Shown here piece after piece: positions 15,252 through 22,322 of a stretch of 23,193 bases of DNA. The translations under genes were made by a program, and so were the position numbers. Source of the stretch: a virus; the IMG/VR virus record IMGVR_UViG_3300003324_000283, positions 1 through 23,193 of that record; one strand, given 5' to 3'. Under the pieces are notes generated by a model. That model made no database searches. It was not told where the DNA came from and saw nothing but the letters and a program-made list of their open reading frames with translations. How positions within the stretch are numbered: position 1 is the first letter of the stretch; each line of letters opens with the position of its first letter.

Positions 15252-16745
15252 ATGTCTCAACTCGTAGAAGAGAACATAGAATTGTACATAATAAAGGGGT
15301 TGCTATCCATGTCGGATTACGCAGCCCGATTTATTGATTTGATTGATCCTACCCATTTTTCTGTCGCGGCACAGCCTTCAATAAAAGTAACTAAAGCGTT
15401 CTTCGCTAAGTATAGAAAATGTCCAACGCCGGCGATATTACTTGATAATCTTTTACCAAAGTATCATGGTGGTAAAGAAGACGACTTGAAGAAGTCTGAT
15501 GAGATAATCCAGTCAGCGTTGGCAATTACTATAAGCAAGGAAAACTTCTATGACTTCTTAGTTGAAGAAACTAAGACATTCATAAAGTACAACAAAATCC
15601 AATTTGCTTTGATGGAAAGCGTTGAGCTAGTCAATCAAGGTAAGATGGATGAAGCCGTTAAGAAGATAAACGAATCGTCTAATCTTAATTTTGACGATAA
15701 TTTAGGGTTAGACTACTTTGAAGACTTAGAAGCTAGAATAGAACGCATGAAACAAGGTGTTCATATCATTCCAACTGGTTTATCTATTTTGGATAGCAAG
15801 ATAGGTGGTGGTTGGCACAATAAATCATTGGTTATATTCGGTGCCGCTACCAACGTCGGTAAGACGCTTATTCTTGGTGACGTTGCCTATAAGCTAGTTA
15901 AGCAAGGTAAGAATGGTATATACATTACTCTTGAAATATACCAAGATTTGTTAGCTAATAGAATTGATGCTAACTTATCTGATATTGAGATGAATGAATT
16001 GAATACCGACCCTGACACTCTTTTCAAGATTATCGTTGATGAGAAGAAGAGAGCGGAAGACGCTGGTGAACCATTCGGTAGATTCATCATCAAGGAATAT
16101 GCTCCTAACTGTTTGAATTCCAATCAAATTCTCAGCTTTGTTAGAGAATTGAATGTAAAGAGAAATGGGTTCAAACCTGACTTCATTGCCGTTGACTATA
16201 TTGGTTTATTGGCACCAAATGGTAAGTCATTCGCTGACAATACCTATGGTAAATTGAAGACAGTAGCAGAAGAACTCAGAACTGTTGCTTCTGTATTAGA
16301 TATTCCAATATTCTCTGCAGTACAGGTAAACAGAGATGGTATGAACTCAAGTCACGTAGGTATGGAAAACACTTCTGACTCGGTTGGTATTCCAATGACA
16401 GCCGACATCATGATAATGGTAACACGTGACGACGATATGAACGCAGAAAGCAAGATGCGTTGGTTCATTGCTAAAAGCCGCTATAGCAGAAATGGAGACC
16501 ATTTCTTCGTAGATGCTGACTACAATCACATGAGAATCACATCAAGTGAAGATGATAAGAACGAAGTTAAGATGAAACAAGTCGCAAGAGCTGTTTCGCC
16601 AAATAAAACCGTAACAAACAACGTAAACAAAACCGTAACTAATGCCGCTGGTAAAAATATAGGAGATGAAGAAGCCGAAGATAATACAAAGGACAATCAA
16701 AATGAAGAATCGAAATCAACAAAGAAACAGACCCTTAACCTATGA
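15252..16745 (+). CDS. 41: gp41-like replicative DNA helicase (DnaB family)
   Basis: This hexameric 5'-3' helicase unwinds the replication fork and works with primase. Numbered from ATG 15252 (497 aa; T4 gp41 is 475), it has an N-terminal helical domain (about 1-145), a linker, and the RecA-like DnaB core. Walker A is GAATNVGKT (197-205), followed by YITLEIYQDLLANRIDAN, Walker B FIAVDYIGLL (Asp near 315) and IFSAVQVNRD. The C-terminal 70 residues are low-complexity and acidic, with NKTVTN twice, encoded by an 11-base direct repeat (16605-16615 and 16629-16639). I prefer ATG 15252 (AAGGA upstream) to the TTG at 15216, where the Shine-Dalgarno is too close. It overlaps the next gene by 44 bases. 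Confidence 0.93.
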   Translation: MSQLVEENIELYIIKGLLSMSDYAARFIDLIDPTHFSVAAQPSIKVTKAFFAKYRKCPTPAILLDNLLPKYHGGKEDDLKKSDEIIQSALAITISKENFYDFLVEETKTFIKYNKIQFALMESVELVNQGKMDEAVKKINESSNLNFDDNLGLDYFEDLEARIERMKQGVHIIPTGLSILDSKIGGGWHNKSLVIFGAATNVGKTLILGDVAYKLVKQGKNGIYITLEIYQDLLANRIDANLSDIEMNELNTDPDTLFKIIVDEKKRAEDAGEPFGRFIIKEYAPNCLNSNQILSFVRELNVKRNGFKPDFIAVDYIGLLAPNGKSFADNTYGKLKTVAEELRTVASVLDIPIFSAVQVNRDGMNSSHVGMENTSDSVGIPMTADIMIMVTRDDDMNAESKMRWFIAKSRYSRNGDHFFVDADYNHMRITSSEDDKNEVKMKQVARAVSPNKTVTNNVNKTVTNAAGKNIGDEEAEDNTKDNQNEESKSTKKQTLNL

Positions 16746-17040
16746 GGATTTGGCACGTCGTTACGATATGACTCCAAACAAAGCTCATTCGGTAGTCAAG
16801 AGCGCCTATAACAAGATAATAAAAAGTCTCATAGAAGGTGACGCTACTGATCCAGAGGGAAAAAAGATTAATATTTTTGATGCGGTAATGGCTCTTAGAG
16901 AATATTTCAACATGACAGAAATAGAAGCGGTAGAGAAACTGAATGATGAGCATAGAGAAATGCTTACTAAATACGCATCAGAAGAATTCAATATAAAGAA
17001 AGATAAAAATAGTTCATTCTCAGACCTATTTGGTGAATAA
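16702..17040 (+). CDS. Small HTH protein in the gene 33 position; possible late co-activator
   Basis: In T4, gp33 bridges RNA polymerase and the sliding clamp to activate late transcription, and its gene precedes 59 and 32. This 112-aa protein has the same size and place. The C-terminus SFSDLFGE resembles the hydrophobic clamp-binding tails of T4 gp33 and gp43. Residues about 52-75 (AVMALREYFNMTEIEAVEKL) loosely resemble a gp33 segment. The N-terminal half, however, reads LTYEDLARRYDMTPNKAHSV followed by a lysine-rich helix, a helix-turn-helix like sigma region 4 that I do not recall in T4 gp33. I take ATG 16702 (AAAGGA upstream). It could instead be an unrelated HTH regulator; the gp33 assignment rests mainly on synteny, size and tail. 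Confidence 0.5.
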   Translation: MKNRNQQRNRPLTYEDLARRYDMTPNKAHSVVKSAYNKIIKSLIEGDATDPEGKKINIFDAVMALREYFNMTEIEAVEKLNDEHREMLTKYASEEFNIKKDKNSSFSDLFGE

Positions 17041-17046
17041 AACATA

Positions 17047-17679
17047 ATGAATCCATATCAAATATTCAAATTTAGCCAGATAAGAGCAGGCAAGGGTTAT
17101 AACGGTACCAAGGGTATGTTTGACTCTAGTCAGTATTTTCCATATTTCTCTAAAGTAGCTAAGTTTCTAAATGAATATGTTGGCTCTGATGATAATAAAC
17201 AGAAAGAGTATATAGCTGTTTGTGCTAAGCAATTTGGCAATGGGTTTAGTCCGTTCTCTTTAGATACGGAATCATACAAAGCAGAATATGAGAAATGGAT
17301 AAAAGTAAATGGTTCTCTCTTTTCATATAAAGAGAACATCATGATGTCTTGTAGATATATCTATGGTTTTTGTAAGAATAATGAGATTTATACGCTGAAA
17401 GAATATATAGAAAAGTGGGGAGTTACGCATCTCATAAGCGGTAGGCTCAATGAGAATTTGGCAGTTCACTTAGGTTTACATGAGATAAATATGAGTAAGC
17501 CAGAAAAGGCCATTCTGAAGAGAAAGTTCTTTAACAATTTACAAATAATACAAGAACGTATTGAGCGAGAGGTTCACATAAAGCAATTTATGGAGAGCAA
17601 GGTAGCCAAAATTCAACAGAAGTTGACGCTTCTGGACAAACGTGATAAACTAATAAACGACAACAGCTTAGATAACTAA
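17047..17679 (+). CDS. 59: gp59-like helicase loader
   Basis: gp59 loads gp41 helicase onto gp32-coated forks and D-loops. The 210-aa product matches T4 gp59 in length (217), is basic and helical, and sits directly before gp32, as in T4. Sequence similarity is weak but follows the family pattern: YEKWIKVNGSLFSYKENI, then SCRYIYGFC, lines up with YREYIGRLKQIKFKFEEDI and RNIYYFS of T4 as I remember it. Next come KEYIEKWGVTHLISGRL and a short stretch resembling the C-terminal half. No signal or membrane segment is present. The ATG lies six bases after the previous stop with little Shine-Dalgarno, so coupling is likely. Assignment depends partly on gene order. Confidence 0.65.
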   Translation: MNPYQIFKFSQIRAGKGYNGTKGMFDSSQYFPYFSKVAKFLNEYVGSDDNKQKEYIAVCAKQFGNGFSPFSLDTESYKAEYEKWIKVNGSLFSYKENIMMSCRYIYGFCKNNEIYTLKEYIEKWGVTHLISGRLNENLAVHLGLHEINMSKPEKAILKRKFFNNLQIIQERIEREVHIKQFMESKVAKIQQKLTLLDKRDKLINDNSLDN

Positions 17680-17681
17680 GC
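17666..17681 (+). promoter_or_regulatory. Hairpin in the gp32 leader
   Basis: GCTTAG, an ATAA loop and CTAAGC form a 6-bp hairpin overlapping the gp59 stop codon. An A-rich leader of about 34 bases with little structure, carrying the AGGAG ribosome binding site, leads to the gp32 ATG. T4 gp32 represses its own mRNA by binding from a folded upstream nucleation site across an unstructured leader; this layout is similar. I do not see a pseudoknot. Confidence 0.35.
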
Positions 17682-17715
17682 AATAACAACGTACTAAAAA
17701 ACGTAGGAGAAAAAC

Positions 17716-18687
17716 ATGAGTAAATTCGATAAATTTAGCAATAGCAGCTTCGATGAATTAAGAAAGAAGCTTCAACAAAAGAGAGACGATCAGGAAAAGA
17801 AGAACACCGGTTCTTCCTTTGATGATAGCTGGAAGTTCAAGGCGAACTTACCAGAAAAACAACAAAAGATAACATATGAGATAAGAATACTTCCAAACGT
17901 ACATGGTTCAACTGGTGAACCTTGGACCCTTGGTTTGTACCACATGTATAGAAAGCCATCAGGCCAATTCGTATACACTCTATGTCCAACCACATTCGAC
18001 AAGAAGAATCCATGCCCATTCTGTGAAAAAGCAGCACAATTGTTTGCTACTAAAGACAAGATGGACGAAGAAGAAGCAAGAAAGATTTACAAGAAGAAGA
18101 GATACTTCGCTAACGTATTAGTCGTAAGAGACGAACGTAAGGGTGAAGAGAACCAACAGGGTAAGGTACTTGTTTGGGAATTCGGTGCGCAAATCTTTGA
18201 TAAGTTTGCTGACGCACTTCTTGACCAACACATCAACTTCTTCCATCCAACCGAAGGAAGAAACTTCATCGTGTCAGTCAAGAGAAAGGGTGAATATCCA
18301 GACTATTCAATGTCTACATTCTCAATCAATGAAACTCCAGTAGCAGAAAGCGAAAAGGAGTTGAACACTATCTTTGATAGTATTTACAACCTTGAAGAGA
18401 AGGTATTCGGTGGTAAGCTCTATACTTACGACAAGCTCAAGGACATTATGACTAAGGATAAAACCGCACAGTCAAATGGAGATGAAGAAGTCGTAGTAGC
18501 TGTAGACAAGAAGACAGTTAGAGATACTTCAACCAAAGCTCCAGTAGCGGAAGTTTCTGAAGATGATGTGGTTGCGGAAGCAAAGAAGCCATCGGCACCT
18601 TCTCCTGCAGCAAAGGCTCCAGCTAAAGCAGCAAGCGCATCAGCCAAAGATGATGATGACTTTGACTTTGACTTTGAAGAGACCTGA
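17716..18687 (+). CDS. 32: gp32 single-stranded DNA-binding protein
   Basis: gp32 coats single-stranded DNA at forks and recombination intermediates and organises the replisome. The 323-aa protein (T4: 301) has a basic N-terminal region (1-30, with FDELRKKLQQKR) for cooperative binding, then the OB-fold core. The zinc ligands are His76, Cys90, Cys100 and Cys103 (spacing H-x13-C-x9-C-x2-C, close to T4's H-x12-C-x9-C-x2-C). The tail (about 255-323) is a long Ala/Pro/Lys linker ending in DDDDFDFDFEET, the acidic partner-binding end. A strong AGGAG site precedes ATG 17716. It is the last gene before a strong terminator, consistent with high expression, and the leader hairpin suggests autoregulation. 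Confidence 0.96.
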   Translation: MSKFDKFSNSSFDELRKKLQQKRDDQEKKNTGSSFDDSWKFKANLPEKQQKITYEIRILPNVHGSTGEPWTLGLYHMYRKPSGQFVYTLCPTTFDKKNPCPFCEKAAQLFATKDKMDEEEARKIYKKKRYFANVLVVRDERKGEENQQGKVLVWEFGAQIFDKFADALLDQHINFFHPTEGRNFIVSVKRKGEYPDYSMSTFSINETPVAESEKELNTIFDSIYNLEEKVFGGKLYTYDKLKDIMTKDKTAQSNGDEEVVVAVDKKTVRDTSTKAPVAEVSEDDVVAEAKKPSAPSPAAKAPAKAASASAKDDDDFDFDFEET

Positions 18688-18711
18688 TATTGTGATAAAA
18701 TAAGTAGAGTG

Positions 18712-18745
18712 ATAAGGGGAGGCGAATAACCTCCCCTTATTTTTT
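18712..18745 (+). terminator. Strong rho-independent terminator after gene 32
   Basis: ATAAGGGGAGG and CCTCCCCTTAT form a perfect 11-bp stem around a 7-base loop and are followed by a T run. It closes the uvsX to gp32 operon 24 bases after the gp32 stop and 14 bases before rmlB, so rmlB must use read-through or a promoter I do not see. Confidence 0.95.
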
Positions 18746-18758
18746 ATAAGGAGTTTCT

Positions 18759-19775
18759 ATGGCTATTGTTGGTTTACTTGTTACTGGTGGTGCTGGTTTT
18801 ATAGGGTTGAATTTCTTAGAGAAGATTAATCCGCATGCCTATGATTTCATTATTTCAGGGGATAAGATGGGTTACGCTACCGAATACAATAAGGAGCGTT
18901 ATTATGAAATTTGTAAGCAGAAGAATATCCAAGCTATTGATTGTGACTTGAATGATGTTGATAAGCTGACTAACTTGGAAAACATTGCTGAATTATGTTG
19001 GTCACATTTGGACATTATAGACTTTGCCTCGGAATCCCATGTTGACAATAGCATCAAGGACCCATTTTCTATCTATAATTCAAATGTTTCTATACCTGCG
19101 AATATATTGAAGTGGATTGGTAGAGCAGCATGGCCGGATATAAAGAATTATTACCACATTTCAACTGATGAGGTATATGGTCAGATAACTCTAGAAGATG
19201 CTAAGGATAGAAACAAGTGGTTCAAGACTACTACCAACTTCGCGCCAAGTAATCCGTACTCAGCTTCTAAGGCCGCTCAAGATTGCTTCCTTATGTCGAT
19301 GAGACATACTTTCGGTATTCCAGTCAAGTTCATTAGGATGGCTAATCAATTTGGTAAGTATCAACACAAAGAAAAGATGATACCTGCTAGTATTTTGAGA
19401 ACACTTAATGACGAAACCATAAAGATATATGGTGAAGGTAAAAATATACGTCAATGGACTCCGGTAGAAGTTACAGCACAGATAATATGCGATATACTCT
19501 ATGGTAAGGTGAAGTATGAAGACGTTATCCATCTTTCAAATTATTGGGGATTGTACGATAACAACTATATCGTTGATAAGTTGACTACCTCATTAGCGAA
19601 GTTTGGTTTTGAGACAAATAAGGAATACGTTGAAGACAGAAAGGGACATGACTTGTGCTATGCGCTTGATTCGTGTCTGTTAGTTGACGAATACTTCTCA
19701 AAGTTTGATTTTGATGCGTATTTTGACGAAACCGTTAAGTTCTACATAGACAATAGGGATTTGTATAGAAAATGA
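18759..19775 (+). CDS. rmlB: dTDP-glucose 4,6-dehydratase (RmlB-like)
   Basis: RmlB converts dTDP-glucose to dTDP-4-keto-6-deoxyglucose, the branch point of many deoxysugars. The 338-aa protein is an extended short-chain dehydrogenase. It has TGGAGFIG (9-16) for NAD, an ASESHVD segment, the catalytic STDEVYG with the Thr-Asp-Glu of true dehydratases, and YSASK with Tyr and Lys. A segment near 225-235 reads YGEGKNIRQW, as in RmlB. Length is typical (about 340-360). AAGGAG precedes the ATG. The stop codon overlaps the next start (ATGA), so the two sugar genes are translationally coupled. UDP-sugar dehydratases are close relatives; the neighbour with RmlC and RmlD parts favours the dTDP route. 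No RmlA (nucleotidyl transferase) is in the window. Confidence 0.88.
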   Translation: MAIVGLLVTGGAGFIGLNFLEKINPHAYDFIISGDKMGYATEYNKERYYEICKQKNIQAIDCDLNDVDKLTNLENIAELCWSHLDIIDFASESHVDNSIKDPFSIYNSNVSIPANILKWIGRAAWPDIKNYYHISTDEVYGQITLEDAKDRNKWFKTTTNFAPSNPYSASKAAQDCFLMSMRHTFGIPVKFIRMANQFGKYQHKEKMIPASILRTLNDETIKIYGEGKNIRQWTPVEVTAQIICDILYGKVKYEDVIHLSNYWGLYDNNYIVDKLTTSLAKFGFETNKEYVEDRKGHDLCYALDSCLLVDEYFSKFDFDAYFDETVKFYIDNRDLYRK

Positions 19776-21202
19776 ATACTGTAAACCATAAAGAGATTTG
19801 TAATTGGTGGGATGGTAAGGTGATAATTGACGAAGTAAGGGAGTATGTTGATTCCCGTGGTTCGTTGATTGAGACTTGGAGAACCGATGACGGTAAGTAC
19901 AAGGACTGTACTCCGAAGATGTCGTATTCTTCTTTCAGCTTGCCGTATGTTATGCGCGGCCCGCATCAGCACAAAGACCAAACAGATTGGTTCTATACGT
20001 TCAAGAATAAGATGGTATATCATCTCTATAATCCTGAGACTCAGGAAATGAAACTCCATTTCACTGACCCAACCAAGATAACTAGGGTCAAAGTAGCGCC
20101 TCCTATTATTCATTCATATAGAAATCTTGAGAATCATCAGATTTTCACTTCAAACTTCCCAACTTCTCTTTTCATGGGAGAAAATAAGAAAGAGGAAATA
20201 GACGAGGTTAGATTTGAGCATAAGTGCGTAGATAATAATACGTTTGTCATATTAGGTGCCAACGGTAGACTCGGAAAAGCTATAACCAATAGATTTTTTG
20301 AAGGCATGGGCTTCCATGAATATGATGTTGTTCCTGTTGATAGGAAGTTGAATTCTTTAGAAGAGATAGTGAAGTTGTTTTCTGAGTTAGATAACGCATT
20401 CAAAGATGAGAAAACTCACAGACATGAAAGAAAGATATGCGTCATAAATTGTTGCGCTTTCTCAAATGTTCAAGAAGCCGGTAAGTATAAAGAAATAGTT
20501 GAATGGGTAAATACTCAAATGCCATTTCAATTAGCTACGGAATGTTCTAAGAGAGATTGGAAGTTTATTCAATTCTCGTCTGATTATGTCTATCAGAGTG
20601 TTAGAAGAAATAACTTTTATGCTGAATTGGGTGAATACACTCTATCTAAACAAAAAATGGAGAGGTTGTTTAGGGAATGCCCAAGTGAAAGAGTAAAGAC
20701 TACTCTTATGGTTAGAGTTGCTAATCTTTATAGTGATGACGTTAATGATGGTCATACGGTAATAGGTAAATTCAATAAGATAGTCAGTGGTTTGGGAACA
20801 ACCGGTACCGAAAAAGTAAGAGTGGTGAAAGACACTTTCGTTATGCCGTCTAATGTGAAATACATAGCTGACATTATCTATAAGATGGTAACTACTATGG
20901 GTGACGCTAGTTTCTATAGCCAGATTGGTAGAAAGAATTTCAATTTCTGGATAAAGGATGAGTTCTGCGCTATAAACTTGGTACCAACGTCAAGGTATTC
21001 ACTTGAGAACTTTGTTACTAAATTCTTCAATGTTGACAAGAAAGACATCGACATGAAAGAATGTCAAATTTATGATTGGACTTCTGAGTTTCATTTTGGC
21101 GGATATGATAGAAGTGAATTCCCTGGTTTTGTCATAGATTTTGACAATGATGAAGAAAATATAAAGAATCTTATTGTCAATTTGAATAACAACAAACCAT
21201 AA
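19772..21202 (+). CDS. RmlC-RmlD-like fusion: sugar epimerase and 4-ketoreductase
   Basis: This 476-aa protein joins two steps after RmlB. Residues 1-150 resemble RmlC (3,5-epimerase, cupin fold), with DSRGSLIE (27-34), MRGPHQHKD with the probable catalytic His65, and PPIIHSY (110-116). Residues 155-476 resemble RmlD (4-reductase, SDR fold), with nucleotide-binding GANGRLG (162-168), an NCCAFSNVQ segment near 226, SSDYVYQ (269-275) and Y289-x3-K293. The likely product is a dTDP-6-deoxyhexose such as dTDP-L-rhamnose, though several RmlC positions are atypical, so the exact sugar is uncertain. The frame is continuous across the join (about 150), with no stop or frameshift. It overlaps rmlB by four bases. 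Confidence 0.8.
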   Translation: MNTVNHKEICNWWDGKVIIDEVREYVDSRGSLIETWRTDDGKYKDCTPKMSYSSFSLPYVMRGPHQHKDQTDWFYTFKNKMVYHLYNPETQEMKLHFTDPTKITRVKVAPPIIHSYRNLENHQIFTSNFPTSLFMGENKKEEIDEVRFEHKCVDNNTFVILGANGRLGKAITNRFFEGMGFHEYDVVPVDRKLNSLEEIVKLFSELDNAFKDEKTHRHERKICVINCCAFSNVQEAGKYKEIVEWVNTQMPFQLATECSKRDWKFIQFSSDYVYQSVRRNNFYAELGEYTLSKQKMERLFRECPSERVKTTLMVRVANLYSDDVNDGHTVIGKFNKIVSGLGTTGTEKVRVVKDTFVMPSNVKYIADIIYKMVTTMGDASFYSQIGRKNFNFWIKDEFCAINLVPTSRYSLENFVTKFFNVDKKDIDMKECQIYDWTSEFHFGGYDRSEFPGFVIDFDNDEENIKNLIVNLNNNKP

Positions 21203-21204
21203 AT

Positions 21205-21212
21205 TATAAATA
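21205..21212 (+). promoter_or_regulatory. T4-type late promoter TATAAATA
   Basis: An exact TATAAATA lies just after the RmlC-RmlD stop. With T4 spacing, transcription would begin near 21218, about 15 bases before the ATG at 21233. It would drive the two membrane-type genes that follow. Confidence 0.65.
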
Positions 21213-21232
21213 CTTCATGGCAGGGTGCCGCC

Positions 21233-21871
21233 ATGCAGTTAAAATTAGATAGATTTTTACCAGTCGCTATCGTCCTAATAGTAGGTTTTGCTGTTTGGTT
21301 TAACGCATTTGACCCACCTGCAGTCTATAATAATCAAGTTTTAGTACCAACAACAACCACGCCTCATTTTGTTAGAGACGTTGGGGAGGTAGATGGAAAT
21401 GTCAAGATTACTCACAAACCTTCTGGCGATATTCTTGATCTTGACGTGTTTGACAACTACCTCATGTTCCCGCCTGGAGTCGAAGGGTCCGAAAGAAAGC
21501 TCAACCCAAATACAGGAAAAGAGGATGAGGTATGGAAAATCTCATATGAGAGAAAGAGATACTTCCTTGACTATGGCTTCGACATCGGTACCTACGCCGG
21601 CTACCTCTCCGGAGATAAAGAAGGAACCGAAATTAGTGACTTCGACGTTGGAATCAGAATCTCCCCAGCAAGATGGGCTTTTGGGTCAGTTTCTTTTCCT
21701 GACGGATTGGTATCAAACCAAGGCCTCGGATTGGGAATATCTGTCTATCCAGAGCCCATACATTTTGGAAATTTTATTGATCATATCGGCGTCGGTTATG
21801 GTCGTTTTTACACTTTGGAAGATGACCAACAAAGAAATCTCTTCTATATCTCGTTCTCGACAAGATTTTAA
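21233..21871 (+). CDS. Anchored or exported beta-rich protein, 212 aa
   Basis: I do not recognise a family. Residues 8-24 (FLPVAIVLIVGFAVWFN) are a hydrophobic signal or anchor segment after a basic start, so the rest should lie outside the cytoplasm. Residues 30-100 are polar. From about 105 on, alternating strands appear (RYFLDYGFDIGTYAGYL, DFDVGIRISP, WAFGSVSF, GLGLGISVYP, IGVGYGRFY) and the chain ends FYISFSTRF. A C-terminal Phe after an aromatic strand is typical of outer-membrane beta barrels. A late promoter lies directly upstream and AGGG precedes the ATG. Possible roles are outer-membrane protein, surface exclusion or lysis. A long second ORF lies inside it in another frame. Confidence 0.7.
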   Translation: MQLKLDRFLPVAIVLIVGFAVWFNAFDPPAVYNNQVLVPTTTTPHFVRDVGEVDGNVKITHKPSGDILDLDVFDNYLMFPPGVEGSERKLNPNTGKEDEVWKISYERKRYFLDYGFDIGTYAGYLSGDKEGTEISDFDVGIRISPARWAFGSVSFPDGLVSNQGLGLGISVYPEPIHFGNFIDHIGVGYGRFYTLEDDQQRNLFYISFSTRF

Positions 21872-21878
21872 ACCATAA
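21399..21878 (+). CDS. Possible embedded lipoprotein-like ORF (159 aa), overlapping the 212-aa gene
   Basis: In another frame inside the 212-aa gene, an ORF runs past its host's stop. Its ATG at 21399 has GGGGAGGT (21383-21390) nine bases upstream, a strong Shine-Dalgarno match. The product begins MSRLLTNLLAIFLILTCLTT followed by TSC, which looks like a lipoprotein signal peptide, though the lipobox is not ideal (Thr at -3). It continues with a Ser/Thr/Pro-rich stretch and a second hydrophobic segment (LEILLIISASVMVVFTLW). Embedded lipoprotein genes are known for phage o-spanins (Rz1 within Rz), but this ORF is much longer and its host is not a typical i-spanin. It may be a chance ORF. Confidence 0.25.
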   Translation: MSRLLTNLLAIFLILTCLTTTSCSRLESKGPKESSTQIQEKRMRYGKSHMRERDTSLTMASTSVPTPATSPEIKKEPKLVTSTLESESPQQDGLLGQFLFLTDWYQTKASDWEYLSIQSPYILEILLIISASVMVVFTLWKMTNKEISSISRSRQDFKP

Positions 21879-21888
21879 GGAGCAACAC

Positions 21889-22215
21889 ATGTCAAAACTC
21901 ACAGATACCGTCGAAAAGATGGAAAACTTCGTAAAAAATGTAAAGTCGTCAACTGATTCCGGTTGGAAGTCTAGAAAACTCTGGACAACCGTTGGTTCAA
22001 TAGTCGCTTTCGTTTTCTTATTCAAAACAGCATTACCGTTGATAGTTTGGCCTATCACGTTGATAGTTATCGCTTATCTCTTCTCTCAAGCTATAGTTGA
22101 TATAGAAAAGGAAAAGACAAAGAGAGAGGTAAAAACTACATTGTTAACCAAGCTATCTGAAGATGGTTTAACAAAAGAAGAACTTGAAATAGTTCATAGA
22201 GCGGTTGAAGAATAA
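21889..22215 (+). CDS. Small two-helix membrane protein, 108 aa
   Basis: Residues 1-30 are polar and charged. Two hydrophobic helices follow, about 31-48 (LWTTVGSIVAFVFLF) and 50-70 (PLIVWPITLIVIAYLF), joined by a very short turn. A charged, helical C-terminus (72-108) completes it. A two-helix hairpin with both ends charged is compatible with a class II holin, and its place after the exported protein in a late unit would fit a lysis cassette, but no lysin is visible here and many small phage membrane proteins look like this. AAGGAG precedes ATG 21889, 17 bases after the upstream stop. I make no firm functional call. Confidence 0.7.
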   Translation: MSKLTDTVEKMENFVKNVKSSTDSGWKSRKLWTTVGSIVAFVFLFKTALPLIVWPITLIVIAYLFSQAIVDIEKEKTKREVKTTLLTKLSEDGLTKEELEIVHRAVEE

Positions 22216-22237
22216 TTTTACTGAATTCTCAGAAGTT

Positions 22238-22271
22238 AGAAGGGTTGCCTAACAAAAGGCAATCCTTCTTT
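22238..22271 (+). terminator. Hairpin terminator after the late cassette
   Basis: AGAAGGGTTGCC (22238-22249) and GGCAATCCTTCT (22258-22269) form a 12-bp stem with one G-U pair around an 8-base loop. The following T run is short (TT, then CGTTT), so termination may be partial. It lies just upstream of the gp39 promoter. Confidence 0.65.
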
Positions 22272-22274
22272 CGT

Positions 22275-22302
22275 TTGATAAGGCTTTCTCATAGAGTATA
22301 AT
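22275..22302 (+). promoter_or_regulatory. Promoter of gene 39
   Basis: TTGATA (22275-22280), a 16-base spacer and a perfect TATAAT (22297-22302) form a good sigma70-type promoter. Transcription would begin near 22309, about 14 bases before the ATG, with AAGGAAG as ribosome binding site. Confidence 0.65.
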
Positions 22303-22322
22303 ATAGGTTCAGAAGGAAGTTT

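Noticed and set aside
16605-16639. Direct repeat AAAACCGTAAC (two copies 24 bases apart) as a regulatory or CRISPR-like repeat
   Set aside because: It encodes NKTVTN twice in the low-complexity tail of gp41. Two copies in coding sequence do not make an array.
18674-18701. TTGAAG-N16-TAAAAT as a promoter for rmlB
   Set aside because: A strong terminator lies directly downstream (18712-18745) and would stop its transcripts. The -35 lies in the repetitive acidic tail of gp32.
19742-20113. 123-codon minus-strand ORF across the rmlB and RmlC-RmlD genes
   Set aside because: It mirrors two well-supported genes, has no ribosome binding site or family resemblance, and is rich in residues expected from an antisense frame.
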